From the NCBI GenBank assembly GCA_024643585.1, contig JAHEMP010000027.1, forward strand, positions 1 to 13,788: a stretch of DNA of 13,788 bases, in the 5' to 3' direction. This stretch comes from Crocinitomicaceae bacterium (GTDB lineage: Bacteria > Bacteroidota > Bacteroidia > Flavobacteriales_D > Crocinitomicaceae). A program made the position numbers and the translations under genes. Below, piece by piece: positions 1-7,593 of the stretch. The notes beneath the pieces are model-generated. The model was not told the origin of the DNA. It worked only from the letters and a program-made list of their open reading frames with translations, and did not search any database. How positions within the stretch are numbered: position 1 is the stretch's first letter; the number at the start of each line of letters is the position of its first letter.

Positions 1-779
1 CCTTGGTGAACTCTTCGACACATCCTATTTCAAGAATGATTAGTAGTTATTTAAAAACCAAACATTCATTCATTTCTATTCCCTTGGAGCACTTTGAAGA
101 AAAAAAGGGAAAAGGCATTTCTGCTGTGTACAAGGGGAAAAAATACCAATTGGGAAGTGCAGAATTTTGTAACGCCCAAAAAACTATCCAAGATGAAACC
201 TCAAGCTTTGTATCGATTGACGGTCGTCAAGGAAGATTTATAATTAGCACATCCATTCGAAGTGGCATAGATAGTTTGCTTAAGAATTTGACAAAATATC
301 AATTGCACGTAATTTCTGGCGATAGTTCAAAAGACAAAGATCGACTTAAGACATTATTCCCGTTTGATAGTGCCTTGCATTTCGAATACAGTCCTAAGGA
401 TAAATTAAACTATATCCAGGAATTGCAATCCAAGGGCAAATTCGTTTTGATGATAGGTGACGGCTTAAACGATGCTGGAGCCTTGAGTAAAGCCGATGTT
501 GGTATTGCAGTGTCAGAAGATATTTTTCGATTTACACCCTCATCCGACGCCATAATTGAAGCCAATAAACTAAGTCAATTGGATGAATTATTAAAAACGT
601 CGGCCTTTTCAAAAACGATGATCACAATTTGTATGGTGTTTTCCATTACCTACAACATTGTAGGGCTAAGCTTTGCCATAACCGGTAATTTAAGCCCTCT
701 TATTGCAGCTATACTTATGCCGCTAAGCTCAATTACCGTTGTTTTCCTAAGCACTTTCTTAGCTGTTATTCGAAAATAA
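1..779 (+). CDS. ccoI: CcoI/FixI-type copper-translocating P-type ATPase, C-terminal part (5' end outside window)
   Basis: This is the last third of a heavy-metal (P1B) P-type ATPase, the copper exporter that supplies copper to cbb3 oxidase during assembly. The reading frame is open from the first bases, so the true start lies upstream; the Leu codon at base 3 is not a start. The fragment of about 258 residues begins with the nucleotide-binding-domain HP motif (STHP, residues 5-8). It continues with SGD (about 105-107) and the P-domain hinge motif GDGLND (152-157), and ends with two hydrophobic segments including MPLSS, typical of the last helices of this family. The phosphorylated DKTGT motif and the CPC membrane site are upstream and not visible. 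The motif after GDGLND reads AGAL, where most P-type ATPases have APAL. It lies 123 bases ahead of ccoS, in the usual Bacteroidota order ccoI-ccoS-ccoNO. Context makes CcoI more likely than a general CopA. Confidence 0.9.
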   Translation, partial: LVNSSTHPISRMISSYLKTKHSFISIPLEHFEEKKGKGISAVYKGKKYQLGSAEFCNAQKTIQDETSSFVSIDGRQGRFIISTSIRSGIDSLLKNLTKYQLHVISGDSSKDKDRLKTLFPFDSALHFEYSPKDKLNYIQELQSKGKFVLMIGDGLNDAGALSKADVGIAVSEDIFRFTPSSDAIIEANKLSQLDELLKTSAFSKTMITICMVFSITYNIVGLSFAITGNLSPLIAAILMPLSSITVVFLSTFLAVIRK

Positions 780-832
780 TAACCTAAACCATTTTCCTTA
801 AACATTCATTAAAAATCGTGTTTGCAATAAAC

Positions 833-846
833 ATGACGAAAATCAG
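833..846. promoter_or_regulatory. Candidate Crp/Fnr-family site upstream of ccoS
   Basis: ATGAC-GAAA-ATCAG contains TGA-N6-TCA, the half sites and spacing of an Fnr/Crp box (consensus TTGAT-N4-ATCAA). It matches 7 of the 10 specified bases and lies 56 bases upstream of the ccoS start. Fnr-type control of cbb3 oxidase genes is established in proteobacteria; here it is inferred from sequence alone. Such a match can arise by chance in AT-rich DNA. Confidence 0.3.
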
Positions 847-863
847 TTTTTTTTCTAATTCGG

Positions 864-896
864 GTCATTCTTTCTGCATGACATTCTTGTGACATT
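864..896. repeat. Clustered TGAC/GTCA half sites (inverted and direct repeats) before ccoS
   Basis: GTCAT at 864-868 and ATGAC at 878-882 form a perfect inverted pair with 9 bases between them. TGACATT occurs at 879-885 and again at 890-896, a direct repeat with an 11-base period, about one helical turn. These sit 7-39 bases upstream of the ccoS start codon, where an operator or activator site would be expected. No regulator is identified. Confidence 0.35.
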
Positions 897-902
897 TGCT
901 AC

Positions 903-1091
903 ATGGGAATGATTTATATAATGCTCGTTGTTAGTTTGCTCGTGGCTCTATTTTTTTTAGGATCTTTTTTCTGGGCAGCTAAAGACGGTCAGTTCGATGA
1001 TGATTATTCGCCATCCGTAAGAATTCTCTTTGAAGAAGAACTAGAACTACAAAAAACAAATCAAGAAACAGATGGAAGTACAAAAGTTTAG
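903..1091 (+). CDS. ccoS: CcoS, cbb3 oxidase assembly protein
   Basis: This 62-residue single-span membrane protein is needed in other bacteria for insertion of cofactors (heme b and CuB) into the cbb3 catalytic subunit. One hydrophobic helix covers about residues 4-25. It is followed by the family signature GQFDDDYSPSVRILFEEE (about 29-46), which matches the GQFDD-Y-PSVR pattern of CcoS. The length is normal for the family. A second ATG lies two codons later at 909, so the exact start is uncertain; no clear Shine-Dalgarno sequence is seen, as is usual in this phylum. Its last 20 bases overlap the start of ccoNO, which suggests translational coupling. Confidence 0.92.
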   Translation: MGMIYIMLVVSLLVALFFLGSFFWAAKDGQFDDDYSPSVRILFEEELELQKTNQETDGSTKV

Positions 1092-3252
1092 TTACGACAA
1101 TAAGATCGTAAAGTATTTCGCCTATGCCACTATTATTTGGGGTATAATTGGTATGATTGTCGGTTTGACGGTTGCTTTGCAACTTTCTTTCCCTCAGTTT
1201 TTTAACGATTACTTAGGGTTTAAAATTTTATCATTTGGTAGAATCAGACCTTTGCATACCAATGCGGTAATATTTGCCTTTGTGGGCAACGGTATTTTTA
1301 CCGGGGTGTATTACTCCTTGCAACGTTTATTAAAAACAAGGATGTGGAGTGACAAACTTAGTTACATCAACTTTTGGGGATGGCAATTTATAATAGTTTG
1401 TGCGGTATTGACACTTCCAATGGGTTATACATCCTCCAAAGAGTACGCTGAATTAGAATGGTGGATTGATATTCTTATCGCTGGTATCTGGGTAGTTTGG
1501 GGATGGAACATGTTCGCAACCATAATGGTTCGACGTGTTAAACACCTTTATGTAGCTATTTGGTTTTTCATTGCAACGTTTGTCACGGTTGCCATGTTAC
1601 ACATTTTCAACTCGTTTGAATTGCCTATTTCATTTATGAAAAGTTACTCTTGGTACGCTGGAGTGCAAGATGCCTTGGTACAGTGGTGGTATGGCCACAA
1701 TGCCGTTGCATTTTTCTTAACCACTCCCTATTTAGGTTTGATGTACTATTTCGTTCCAAAAGCAGCCAATCGACCGGTTTACTCCTATCGTTTGTCGATT
1801 ATTCACTTTTGGGCTTTGATCTTCTTATACATTTGGGCCGGACCGCATCACTTGTTGTTCACTTCACTTCCAGATTGGGCACAAAGTTTAGGTGTTGTAT
1901 TCTCGGTTATGCTAATCGCTCCTTCTTGGGGTGGTATGTTGAACGGACTATTAACCATGCGCGGTGCCTGGGATAGAGTGAGAGACGATGTTTTGTTGAA
2001 ATTTATGGTTGTCGCTTTAACCGCATACGGTATGGTGACGTTTGAAGGACCTTTGCTCTCATTGAAAAATGTAAACATGTTGTCTCACTTTACCGACTGG
2101 ACAATTGCACACGTGCATGTCGGCGGTTTAGGTTGGAACGGGATGATGACTTTTGGTATGTTGTACTGGTTGTTTCCTAAAATGTTTAGAACAGAATTGT
2201 ACTCCAAGAAAATGGCCAACCAACATTTCTGGATTGCTACTTTAGGTATTCTATTATATGCTATCCCAATGTACATTGCTGGATTCATGCAAGGATTAAT
2301 GTGGCAAGAATTTACACCAGAAGGTCAATTGGTTAATGCTGATTTCTTGAAAACAGTTACGGCGATGAGACCTTACTATATGCTACGCTCATTAGGTGGA
2401 TTGTTGTTCATCGTTGGTGCATGTATGATGTTTTACAACTTACTTAAAACAGCTAAAAAAGGTAACTTCTTGGCAAACGAAGAAGCAGAAGCAGCTGTTG
2501 AGGTTCACAACCCGAATGTAAAACACAAAGGAGAATACTGGCATAGAACGATTGAGAGAAAACCAATTCGATTCCTAGTATTTTCATTGATTGTTGTTGG
2601 AATAGGTGGTGCTGTAGAAATCATACCGACACTAATCGTAAAAAGCAACGTGCCAACCATTTCTAGTGTAAAACCTTATTCACCATTGGAATTGGAAGGT
2701 AGAGATTTATATATCCGTGAAGGTTGTAACAACTGTCACTCTCAAATGATTCGTCCACTTCGATTTGAAACCGTTCGTTACGGTGAATACTCGAAAGCAG
2801 GTGAGTTCGTTTACGACCATCCATTCTTATGGGGTTCAAAACGAACAGGTCCAGACTTAGCCCGTGAAGGTGGATTGAGAAGTAATTTCTGGCATTATCA
2901 GCATATGATTCGACCGAAAGACGTTTCTCCAGGTTCCTTGATGCCTGCTTACACTTGGTTCAAGGAAGATGATTTGGATGTTTCCCTTTTGGAGAAAAAG
3001 ATTAGAGCAATGCAAACTTTAGGTGTTCCTTATGCCAAAGGTTACGATAAAATTGCCATGAAAGACCTTGAAAAACAAGCTTTGATCATAGCGACTGATA
3101 TTGTTGAAAATTTACCTAAAGATGTTTTAGCTGCGATGGACAAAAATGCGGCAATTGAAAACATGAAGAAAAAGGAAATTGTTGCTTTGATCGCTTATTT
3201 ACAGCGCATGGGAACAGATATCAAAAAAATGCCAAACCCTAAAACAAATTAG
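1072..3252 (+). CDS. ccoNO: Fused CcoN-CcoO, cbb3-type cytochrome c oxidase catalytic and monoheme subunits
   Basis: This 726-residue protein joins subunit I (CcoN, about 1-480, twelve membrane helices) to subunit II (CcoO, about 495-726). It reduces O2 to water at a heme b3-CuB centre and pumps protons. Ligands by family comparison: H62 and H349 for low-spin heme b; H347 for heme b3; H209, H259 and H260 for CuB; Y253 is the likely cross-linked tyrosine. The conserved E325 lies in FEGP. The CcoO part has one N-terminal helix (about 500-525), the heme c motif CNNCHSQ (C552, C555, H556) and a probable axial Met in LMPAY (M624). All expected residues are present, so the enzyme should be active. 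The two subunits are separate proteins in proteobacteria; the fused form is common in Bacteroidota. The start overlaps ccoS by 20 bases, and ccoQ follows 2 bases after the stop. Confidence 0.96.
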   Translation: MEVQKFSYDNKIVKYFAYATIIWGIIGMIVGLTVALQLSFPQFFNDYLGFKILSFGRIRPLHTNAVIFAFVGNGIFTGVYYSLQRLLKTRMWSDKLSYINFWGWQFIIVCAVLTLPMGYTSSKEYAELEWWIDILIAGIWVVWGWNMFATIMVRRVKHLYVAIWFFIATFVTVAMLHIFNSFELPISFMKSYSWYAGVQDALVQWWYGHNAVAFFLTTPYLGLMYYFVPKAANRPVYSYRLSIIHFWALIFLYIWAGPHHLLFTSLPDWAQSLGVVFSVMLIAPSWGGMLNGLLTMRGAWDRVRDDVLLKFMVVALTAYGMVTFEGPLLSLKNVNMLSHFTDWTIAHVHVGGLGWNGMMTFGMLYWLFPKMFRTELYSKKMANQHFWIATLGILLYAIPMYIAGFMQGLMWQEFTPEGQLVNADFLKTVTAMRPYYMLRSLGGLLFIVGACMMFYNLLKTAKKGNFLANEEAEAAVEVHNPNVKHKGEYWHRTIERKPIRFLVFSLIVVGIGGAVEIIPTLIVKSNVPTISSVKPYSPLELEGRDLYIREGCNNCHSQMIRPLRFETVRYGEYSKAGEFVYDHPFLWGSKRTGPDLAREGGLRSNFWHYQHMIRPKDVSPGSLMPAYTWFKEDDLDVSLLEKKIRAMQTLGVPYAKGYDKIAMKDLEKQALIIATDIVENLPKDVLAAMDKNAAIENMKKKEIVALIAYLQRMGTDIKKMPNPKTN

Positions 3253-3254
3253 TC

Positions 3255-3464
3255 ATGTTACGATTCATATCCGGAAATTTAACAACAATAGACGGGGTAA
3301 ATATTTACCCTATTTTCTCACTGCTTGTTTTCGTTCTGTTTTTCGTTGTGATGATTTACAGAGTGGTAAGAATGAAGAAAAATTACATCGAGGAATTGGG
3401 AAATCTCCCTTTCGAAGATAATTTGGTAACGGACGATGTCCACACGTTGGACCCAAAAAACTAG
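3255..3464 (+). CDS. ccoQ: CcoQ/FixQ-like small cbb3 oxidase subunit
   Basis: This 69-residue protein has one hydrophobic helix (about 18-37) followed by a basic stretch (RVVRMKK) and an acidic tail. This is the layout of CcoQ/FixQ, the small subunit that stabilises association of CcoP with the CcoNO core in other bacteria. It has no cofactor motif. The N-terminal segment before the helix is longer than in many proteobacterial CcoQ proteins. It starts 2 bases after ccoNO and ends just before ccoP. The assignment rests on size, topology and position more than on strong sequence motifs. Confidence 0.8.
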   Translation: MLRFISGNLTTIDGVNIYPIFSLLVFVLFFVVMIYRVVRMKKNYIEELGNLPFEDNLVTDDVHTLDPKN

Positions 3465-3471
3465 AATGATT

Positions 3472-4896
3472 ATGAAAAAATATATCAAATCAATCGTTTT
3501 GTCTATCGCAACTGTATTTGCGATCACAATGGTAAAGGCACAAGATGGTGAGAGCTTGTTTAAAGCAAAATGCAGTGCTTGTCATTTACTTGATAAAAAC
3601 TCTACTGGCCCTATGTTGAAAGGGGTTAAACAAAAATGGGAAGATGCAGGAGAGGGAGAAATGATCTACGAATGGGTCCTAAATCCTCAAAACCTTATCG
3701 CAAGTGGCAAAAGCCAAATGGCAAAAGCGATTGAATCCTATAGTAAAACGGCAATGACACCTCAAGAGGTGGACAAAGCAGGAGTTGACGCAATTCTAGC
3801 ATACATTGACAGTTATGTTAAACCGGAGGAGGTTAATCCACCAAGCAACAACCCAAATGTCCCACAAGAGGTTACGTATGTAACGAATTACAATGACAAT
3901 TTGAATATGCTTTATTGGCTTTTGTTTATGACTGTTATCCTTTTATTTGCCATTTTCTTGATGTCAAATTCATTGAAAACGTTGGTAAAATCTGATGCCA
4001 TTAAAAATAAACTAATGGAGCAAAATAAAAAGGGTGATACATCTGTTGTAAAAACAATCGCTTTGCTTATAGGTGGATTTGGTTTAATGACGATTACCAA
4101 TAATGCGATGGCATTTACTTTCAATGGTCCAGGAATGGCTGCTGAAGGGGCGCCTTGGCTGTTGGTTGAGAATTCCGATTTGTATGCCTTGCTAGTTGTA
4201 GATTTAATTTTGTTAGGTGTTCTTTGGTACTTACGAAACTTGTTCAAAGAATTCATGCAAATGTTGATTCCTGAAAAAGTGGCGGCACCTAAACCAGGAT
4301 TCGAATTCAAAAAATTAAACAAAGTGCTTACGGACGTTGTAGAAATTGAGGACGAAGCAAGTATCTTGATGGATCACGAATACGATGGAATTCGCGAATT
4401 AGACAACAATCTTCCACCATGGTGGGTTTGGATGTTCTATGCAACAATCATTTTTGGCGTAATTTATATTTTCAACTATCATATACTTGGAACTTCCGAT
4501 TTACAGATTAAAGCCTACGAAAAAGATATGGCGGAATCTAAAAAAGAAGTAGATGCGTATTTGTCCAAAATGGCAATGAATGTTGATGAAACCAATGCGA
4601 CTTTAATGACAGATGCTGGCGACCTTTCAAAGGGCAAAGGTTTGTTTGAAATTAACTGTGTTTCTTGCCACAATCCAAAAGGAGAAGGTAACATCGGACC
4701 AAATTTGACAGACAAATATTGGTTGTATGGTAATGACGTCAAAGATTTGTTCAAAATGGTCAAATACGGTAATGCCAACGGTATGCCAGAACATGCTTCA
4801 AAACTGAATCCTATTCAGATTCAACAAGTTTCATCCTACGTTCTTAACTTGCCATTTGCTGAAGGAAAAGAACCGCAAGGGACGGAAATTAAATAG
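3472..4896 (+). CDS. ccoP: CcoP-like cbb3 oxidase cytochrome c subunit with an extra N-terminal cytochrome c module
   Basis: This diheme subunit III of cbb3 oxidase passes electrons to CcoO. Counted from base 3472 it has 474 residues. In order: a signal peptide (cleavage near VKA-QD, 23/24); cytochrome c domain 1 with CSACH (C34, C37, H38) and a probable axial Met at M95; a linker; helix 1 (about 143-167); a cytoplasmic loop; helices 2 and 3 (about 190-212 and 235-257); the CcoP anchor signature LDNNLPPWW and helix 4; and cytochrome c domain 2 with CVSCH (C396, C399, H400) and M438 in GMP. This topology places both hemes outside the membrane. Canonical CcoP instead has both heme domains in tandem after its anchor. 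The frame is open back to an ATG at 3436 inside ccoQ, but that start would bury the signal peptide behind a polar extension. Starts at 3466 or 3472, just after the ccoQ stop, are favoured. Confidence 0.9.
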   Translation: MKKYIKSIVLSIATVFAITMVKAQDGESLFKAKCSACHLLDKNSTGPMLKGVKQKWEDAGEGEMIYEWVLNPQNLIASGKSQMAKAIESYSKTAMTPQEVDKAGVDAILAYIDSYVKPEEVNPPSNNPNVPQEVTYVTNYNDNLNMLYWLLFMTVILLFAIFLMSNSLKTLVKSDAIKNKLMEQNKKGDTSVVKTIALLIGGFGLMTITNNAMAFTFNGPGMAAEGAPWLLVENSDLYALLVVDLILLGVLWYLRNLFKEFMQMLIPEKVAAPKPGFEFKKLNKVLTDVVEIEDEASILMDHEYDGIRELDNNLPPWWVWMFYATIIFGVIYIFNYHILGTSDLQIKAYEKDMAESKKEVDAYLSKMAMNVDETNATLMTDAGDLSKGKGLFEINCVSCHNPKGEGNIGPNLTDKYWLYGNDVKDLFKMVKYGNANGMPEHASKLNPIQIQQVSSYVLNLPFAEGKEPQGTEIK

Positions 4897-4908
4897 GAAT
4901 AATTTCAC

Positions 4909-6306
4909 ATGTTTGAGGACGAAGAAGAATTTAGAGATCATGTATCGACAATTGGCGCCGACGGAAAACGGATTTGGGTTTATGCTAAAAAAATAGCCGG
5001 ACCGTATTTCAATAAAAGGCAAATTCTAAGCTATCTTCTTCTTGCGTTTCTCTTCATCGCACCACATATAAAGGTTGGAGGACATCAATTATTACTCTTC
5101 AATCTTTTAGAACGTAAGTTTATCATCTTTGGAAAAGTATTCTGGCCTCAGGATATGTACCTTTTGGCTTTTGCACTCATCATCATGGTGGTGTTCATTA
5201 TCCTTTTCACGGTAATTTTCGGCCGTTTGTTTTGTGGGTGGGTCTGTCCTCAAACCATTTTCATGGAGATGATTTTCCGACGAATTGAGTTTTGGATTGA
5301 AGGCGATTGGACCCATCAAAAAAAACTCGACAAACAGAAATGGGATTGGGAAAAAATCTGGAAGAAAACACTTAAACACGCCATATTCTGGGTAATATCT
5401 TTTCTAATCGCGAATACATTTTTAGCGTATATCATCGGTTCTGATGAATTATGGAAAATTCAAACTGACCCCATTGCTGAACACATTGGAGGATTAATCT
5501 CTTTGGTGATTTTTACAACTGTTTTCTATTTTGTGTTTTCAAAATTAAGAGAGCAAGTTTGCACTACAATTTGTCCTTATGGTCGATTGCAAGGCGTTTT
5601 GTTGGATCAAAATTCCATGGTTGTAGCCTACGATTACGTCCGCGGTGAAACACGTTCGAAATTTAGAAAAGATGAAGTTCGGTCAGAAGCTGGAAAGGGA
5701 GATTGTATAGACTGCAACCAATGCGTCCAAGTTTGCCCAACAGGAATTGATATTCGAAACGGTACTCAACTGGAATGTGTAAACTGTACAGCTTGCATGG
5801 ACGCGTGTGATCACATTATGACTTCCGTTGGAACAGACAAAGGTTTGATTCGAATAGAATCCGAAAACGGAATAAAAAATGGTACTAGTTTCCAATGGAC
5901 CAAACGTGTTATTTCATACACAATCCTGCAAATAATTCTAATTGCCGCTTTTGTGGCCTTATTGGTAACAAGAAAGGATTTTGAAACCAATATAAATCGT
6001 CAACGGGGTACGACCTATCAAACAAATCAGAAGGGTATGCTGAGCAATATCTTTGAAATTAACTTGACGAATAAAACGAACAAGGATTATAAAATTACGC
6101 TTGAAGTAGAAAATCCTAAAGCAGAAATTGAAATGGTCGTAAAAGACTTAACTTTGGAAAAAGAAAGCCTTTTAAAAGAACGATTCATCGTTAAAATGCC
6201 CTATAGTGAAATGGAAAATGGAATGAAAAAAATCACTATTCGGGTATTGGGCAATGGCAAATTAATTGAAGAAACCACGACCAAATTTATTGGTCCGATG
6301 TTGTAA
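4909..6306 (+). CDS. ccoG: CcoG/FixG/RdxA-type iron-sulfur membrane protein
   Basis: This 465-residue membrane ferredoxin-like protein has been reported in other bacteria to reduce Cu(II) to Cu(I) for cbb3 assembly. Membrane segments lie at about 39-55, 82-106, 160-178, 194-212 and 333-353. The conserved FCGWVCP motif (C109, C113) follows the second helix. Two 4Fe-4S cluster motifs lie on the cytoplasmic side: C266, C269, C272, C276 in CIDCNQCVQVCP, and C290, C293, C296, C300 in CVNCTACMDAC. The C-terminal domain of about 110 residues after the last helix is the periplasmic Ig-like FixG domain. All cluster cysteines are intact and the length is normal. It starts 12 bases after ccoP, and ccoH follows 10 bases after its stop. 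Confidence 0.95.
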   Translation: MFEDEEEFRDHVSTIGADGKRIWVYAKKIAGPYFNKRQILSYLLLAFLFIAPHIKVGGHQLLLFNLLERKFIIFGKVFWPQDMYLLAFALIIMVVFIILFTVIFGRLFCGWVCPQTIFMEMIFRRIEFWIEGDWTHQKKLDKQKWDWEKIWKKTLKHAIFWVISFLIANTFLAYIIGSDELWKIQTDPIAEHIGGLISLVIFTTVFYFVFSKLREQVCTTICPYGRLQGVLLDQNSMVVAYDYVRGETRSKFRKDEVRSEAGKGDCIDCNQCVQVCPTGIDIRNGTQLECVNCTACMDACDHIMTSVGTDKGLIRIESENGIKNGTSFQWTKRVISYTILQIILIAAFVALLVTRKDFETNINRQRGTTYQTNQKGMLSNIFEINLTNKTNKDYKITLEVENPKAEIEMVVKDLTLEKESLLKERFIVKMPYSEMENGMKKITIRVLGNGKLIEETTTKFIGPML

Positions 6307-6316
6307 AACTAAAAAA

Positions 6317-6739
6317 ATGAATTGGGGAAAAGGAATAGCAATTACACTTGGAGCGTTCATCGTTTTTATTCTTGTTTTGGCCATCAAATTAATGTCCACG
6401 AATGTTGATTTGGTTACACCCGACTATTACCAAAGAGAAATTGATTACAGTCAAGAAATGGACGCCGTTCAAAATTCTGAGAACCTCGAATCTAAAATTG
6501 AATTTGAACTAATCGAAGCCCATTTAGCCGTCAAAATACCAGAAAACTTGGAGGCAAAAAACATTGAATTAAAATTAATTCGCAACAACAACGAAAAACT
6601 AGACAAAAGCTTTAAAATTGAAAACACCAATACGTTTTTAATTGACAAGAAAGATTTAGTTCCAGGGCACTACGATACGGAATTGTATTACACTGTTGGA
6701 GGTGAAAAATACATGCAAAAGGATAAAATTAAATTGTAA
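6317..6739 (+). CDS. ccoH: CcoH/FixH family cbb3 assembly protein
   Basis: This 140-residue protein has one N-terminal membrane helix (about 5-27) and a periplasmic domain of about 110 residues. Just after the helix it carries the family signature VTPDYYQREIDYSQEMDA, matching the D-YYQ-E--Y--E pattern of FixH. In proteobacteria CcoH is a stable component needed for cbb3 assembly. The frame is open back to an ATG at 6266 inside ccoG, but that would add 17 polar residues and a 41-base overlap. The ATG at 6317 puts the helix at the N terminus and lies 10 bases after ccoG. A SafE-like gene follows 3 bases later. Confidence 0.88.
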   Translation: MNWGKGIAITLGAFIVFILVLAIKLMSTNVDLVTPDYYQREIDYSQEMDAVQNSENLESKIEFELIEAHLAVKIPENLEAKNIELKLIRNNNEKLDKSFKIENTNTFLIDKKDLVPGHYDTELYYTVGGEKYMQKDKIKL

Positions 6740-6742
6740 GCG

Positions 6743-7513
6743 GTGAACACATTTGTCATCACAGGATTCATTTTAGGATTGACATCAAGTCTTCATTGCA
6801 TAGGTATGTGCGGACCCATTGCTATGGCTGTTCCGGTGAACCGAAAAAACAACTTCACTTTGCTGGGTGGTGTTTTACAATACAATTTGGGCCGTGTTTT
6901 CACTTACGCCATTCTCGGTTTAGCCATCGGAAGTATAGGTTTGACAGTAAATACCTTTGGTTTATTGCAATGGTTGAGCATCATTTCAGGCTTCGCATTG
7001 ATACTTTATGCTTGGCGTAAATGGATTGGTGCCTCCTTTCACACCCAATTACCTTCTTTCAATGTAAACAGTTTTGTTAGCAAAGGGATTGGATCCGTAT
7101 TGAGAAGTAAATTTCCTTTCAAATTGCCTTTGTTAGGCATGCTAAATGGTCTACTTCCCTGTGGAATGGTTTATGTTGCCTTAATGAACGCCTTGTTAAC
7201 TGGGAATCAAGGGTCAAGTGCTTTGGCAATGATTGCTTTTGGCCTTGGCACCCTTCCATCCATGATTGCCGTTGGATTTGCAGCAGGGAAAATTAATGGT
7301 GCTTTGCGTACCAAATTGAACGCAACCGTTCCGTATATGCTCACGCTTGTCGGCTTTCTAATTATATTAAGAGGGATGAATCTTGGAATTCCATTTATCA
7401 GTCCAAAAGCTGAAATGGTGACCAGCCACAACAAGCAAACAGAAAGCACAAAACCAGCATTAAAAATGGAATGTTGTCACCCTTCCAAAGAAAGTTGTGA
7501 GACCGAAAATTGA
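6743..7513 (+). CDS. SafE/UreH-like (DsbD_2 superfamily) membrane protein linked to cbb3 assembly
   Basis: This 256-residue protein has about six membrane helices. It shows the paired motifs of the sulfite exporter TauE/SafE (UreH-like, DsbD_2) group: HCIGMCGP near residues 18-25 in the first helix, and LLPCG in a later helix. Members are regularly found beside cco assembly genes and are thought to act in copper handling or thiol chemistry; the substrate is not established. The start is GTG, 3 bases after ccoH. The next in-frame Met would remove the HCxGMC motif, so GTG is very likely correct. The C terminus is odd: the last 15 or so residues carry ECCHPSKESCE, four ligand-type side chains (three Cys, one His) after the final helix. 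It is probably the last gene of the operon, since a hairpin overlaps its stop codon. Confidence 0.85.
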   Translation: MNTFVITGFILGLTSSLHCIGMCGPIAMAVPVNRKNNFTLLGGVLQYNLGRVFTYAILGLAIGSIGLTVNTFGLLQWLSIISGFALILYAWRKWIGASFHTQLPSFNVNSFVSKGIGSVLRSKFPFKLPLLGMLNGLLPCGMVYVALMNALLTGNQGSSALAMIAFGLGTLPSMIAVGFAAGKINGALRTKLNATVPYMLTLVGFLIILRGMNLGIPFISPKAEMVTSHNKQTESTKPALKMECCHPSKESCETEN

Positions 7514-7535
7514 TTTCGTGATTTGTCGAAATCAA
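7510..7535 (+). terminator. Hairpin over the stop codon of the last cco operon gene
   Basis: TTGATTTCG (7510-7518) and CGAAATCAA (7527-7535) form a perfect 9-base-pair stem with an 8-base loop. The TGA stop at 7511-7513 lies inside the left arm. There is no run of T directly after it, so a 3'-end stabilising hairpin is as likely as an intrinsic terminator. Its place between the operon and an unrelated exported-protein gene supports an end-of-transcript role. Confidence 0.45.
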
Positions 7536-7585
7536 CAAATTAATAACACATTAATTTTTCCTTTTCTAAATCTATTTTCCTTTTG

Positions 7586-7593
7586 TACATTTG
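7586..7593 (+). promoter_or_regulatory. Bacteroidota-type -7 promoter element for the 7651 gene
   Basis: TACATTTG matches the Bacteroidota -7 consensus TAnnTTTG exactly. It sits 57 bases before the start codon, which gives a leader of roughly 50 bases. The -33 region, about 20 bases upstream, is T-rich without a clear TTG, so the promoter is only partly supported. Confidence 0.45.

Noticed and set aside
1650..1976. 108-residue open frame on the + strand within ccoNO
   Set aside because: It is out of frame with the oxidase gene, and its product shows no plausible domain; it is a by-product of the conserved coding sequence.
3436..3471. Upstream in-frame start for ccoP inside ccoQ
   Set aside because: It would place 12 polar residues ahead of a good signal peptide and overlap ccoQ by 29 bases; the starts at 3466 and 3472 fit better.
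3912..4322. 136-residue open frame on the - strand opposite ccoP
   Set aside because: It lies wholly antisense to a well-supported gene and shows no domain, leader or start signal of its own.
6266..6316. Upstream in-frame start for ccoH inside ccoG
   Set aside because: The 17 added residues are polar and unlike the family; the ATG at 6317 follows the ccoG stop directly.
1..7513. The cco cluster as a new respiratory system
   Set aside because: Gene content and order match known Bacteroidota cbb3 oxidase loci; only the CcoP layout and minor details are unusual.
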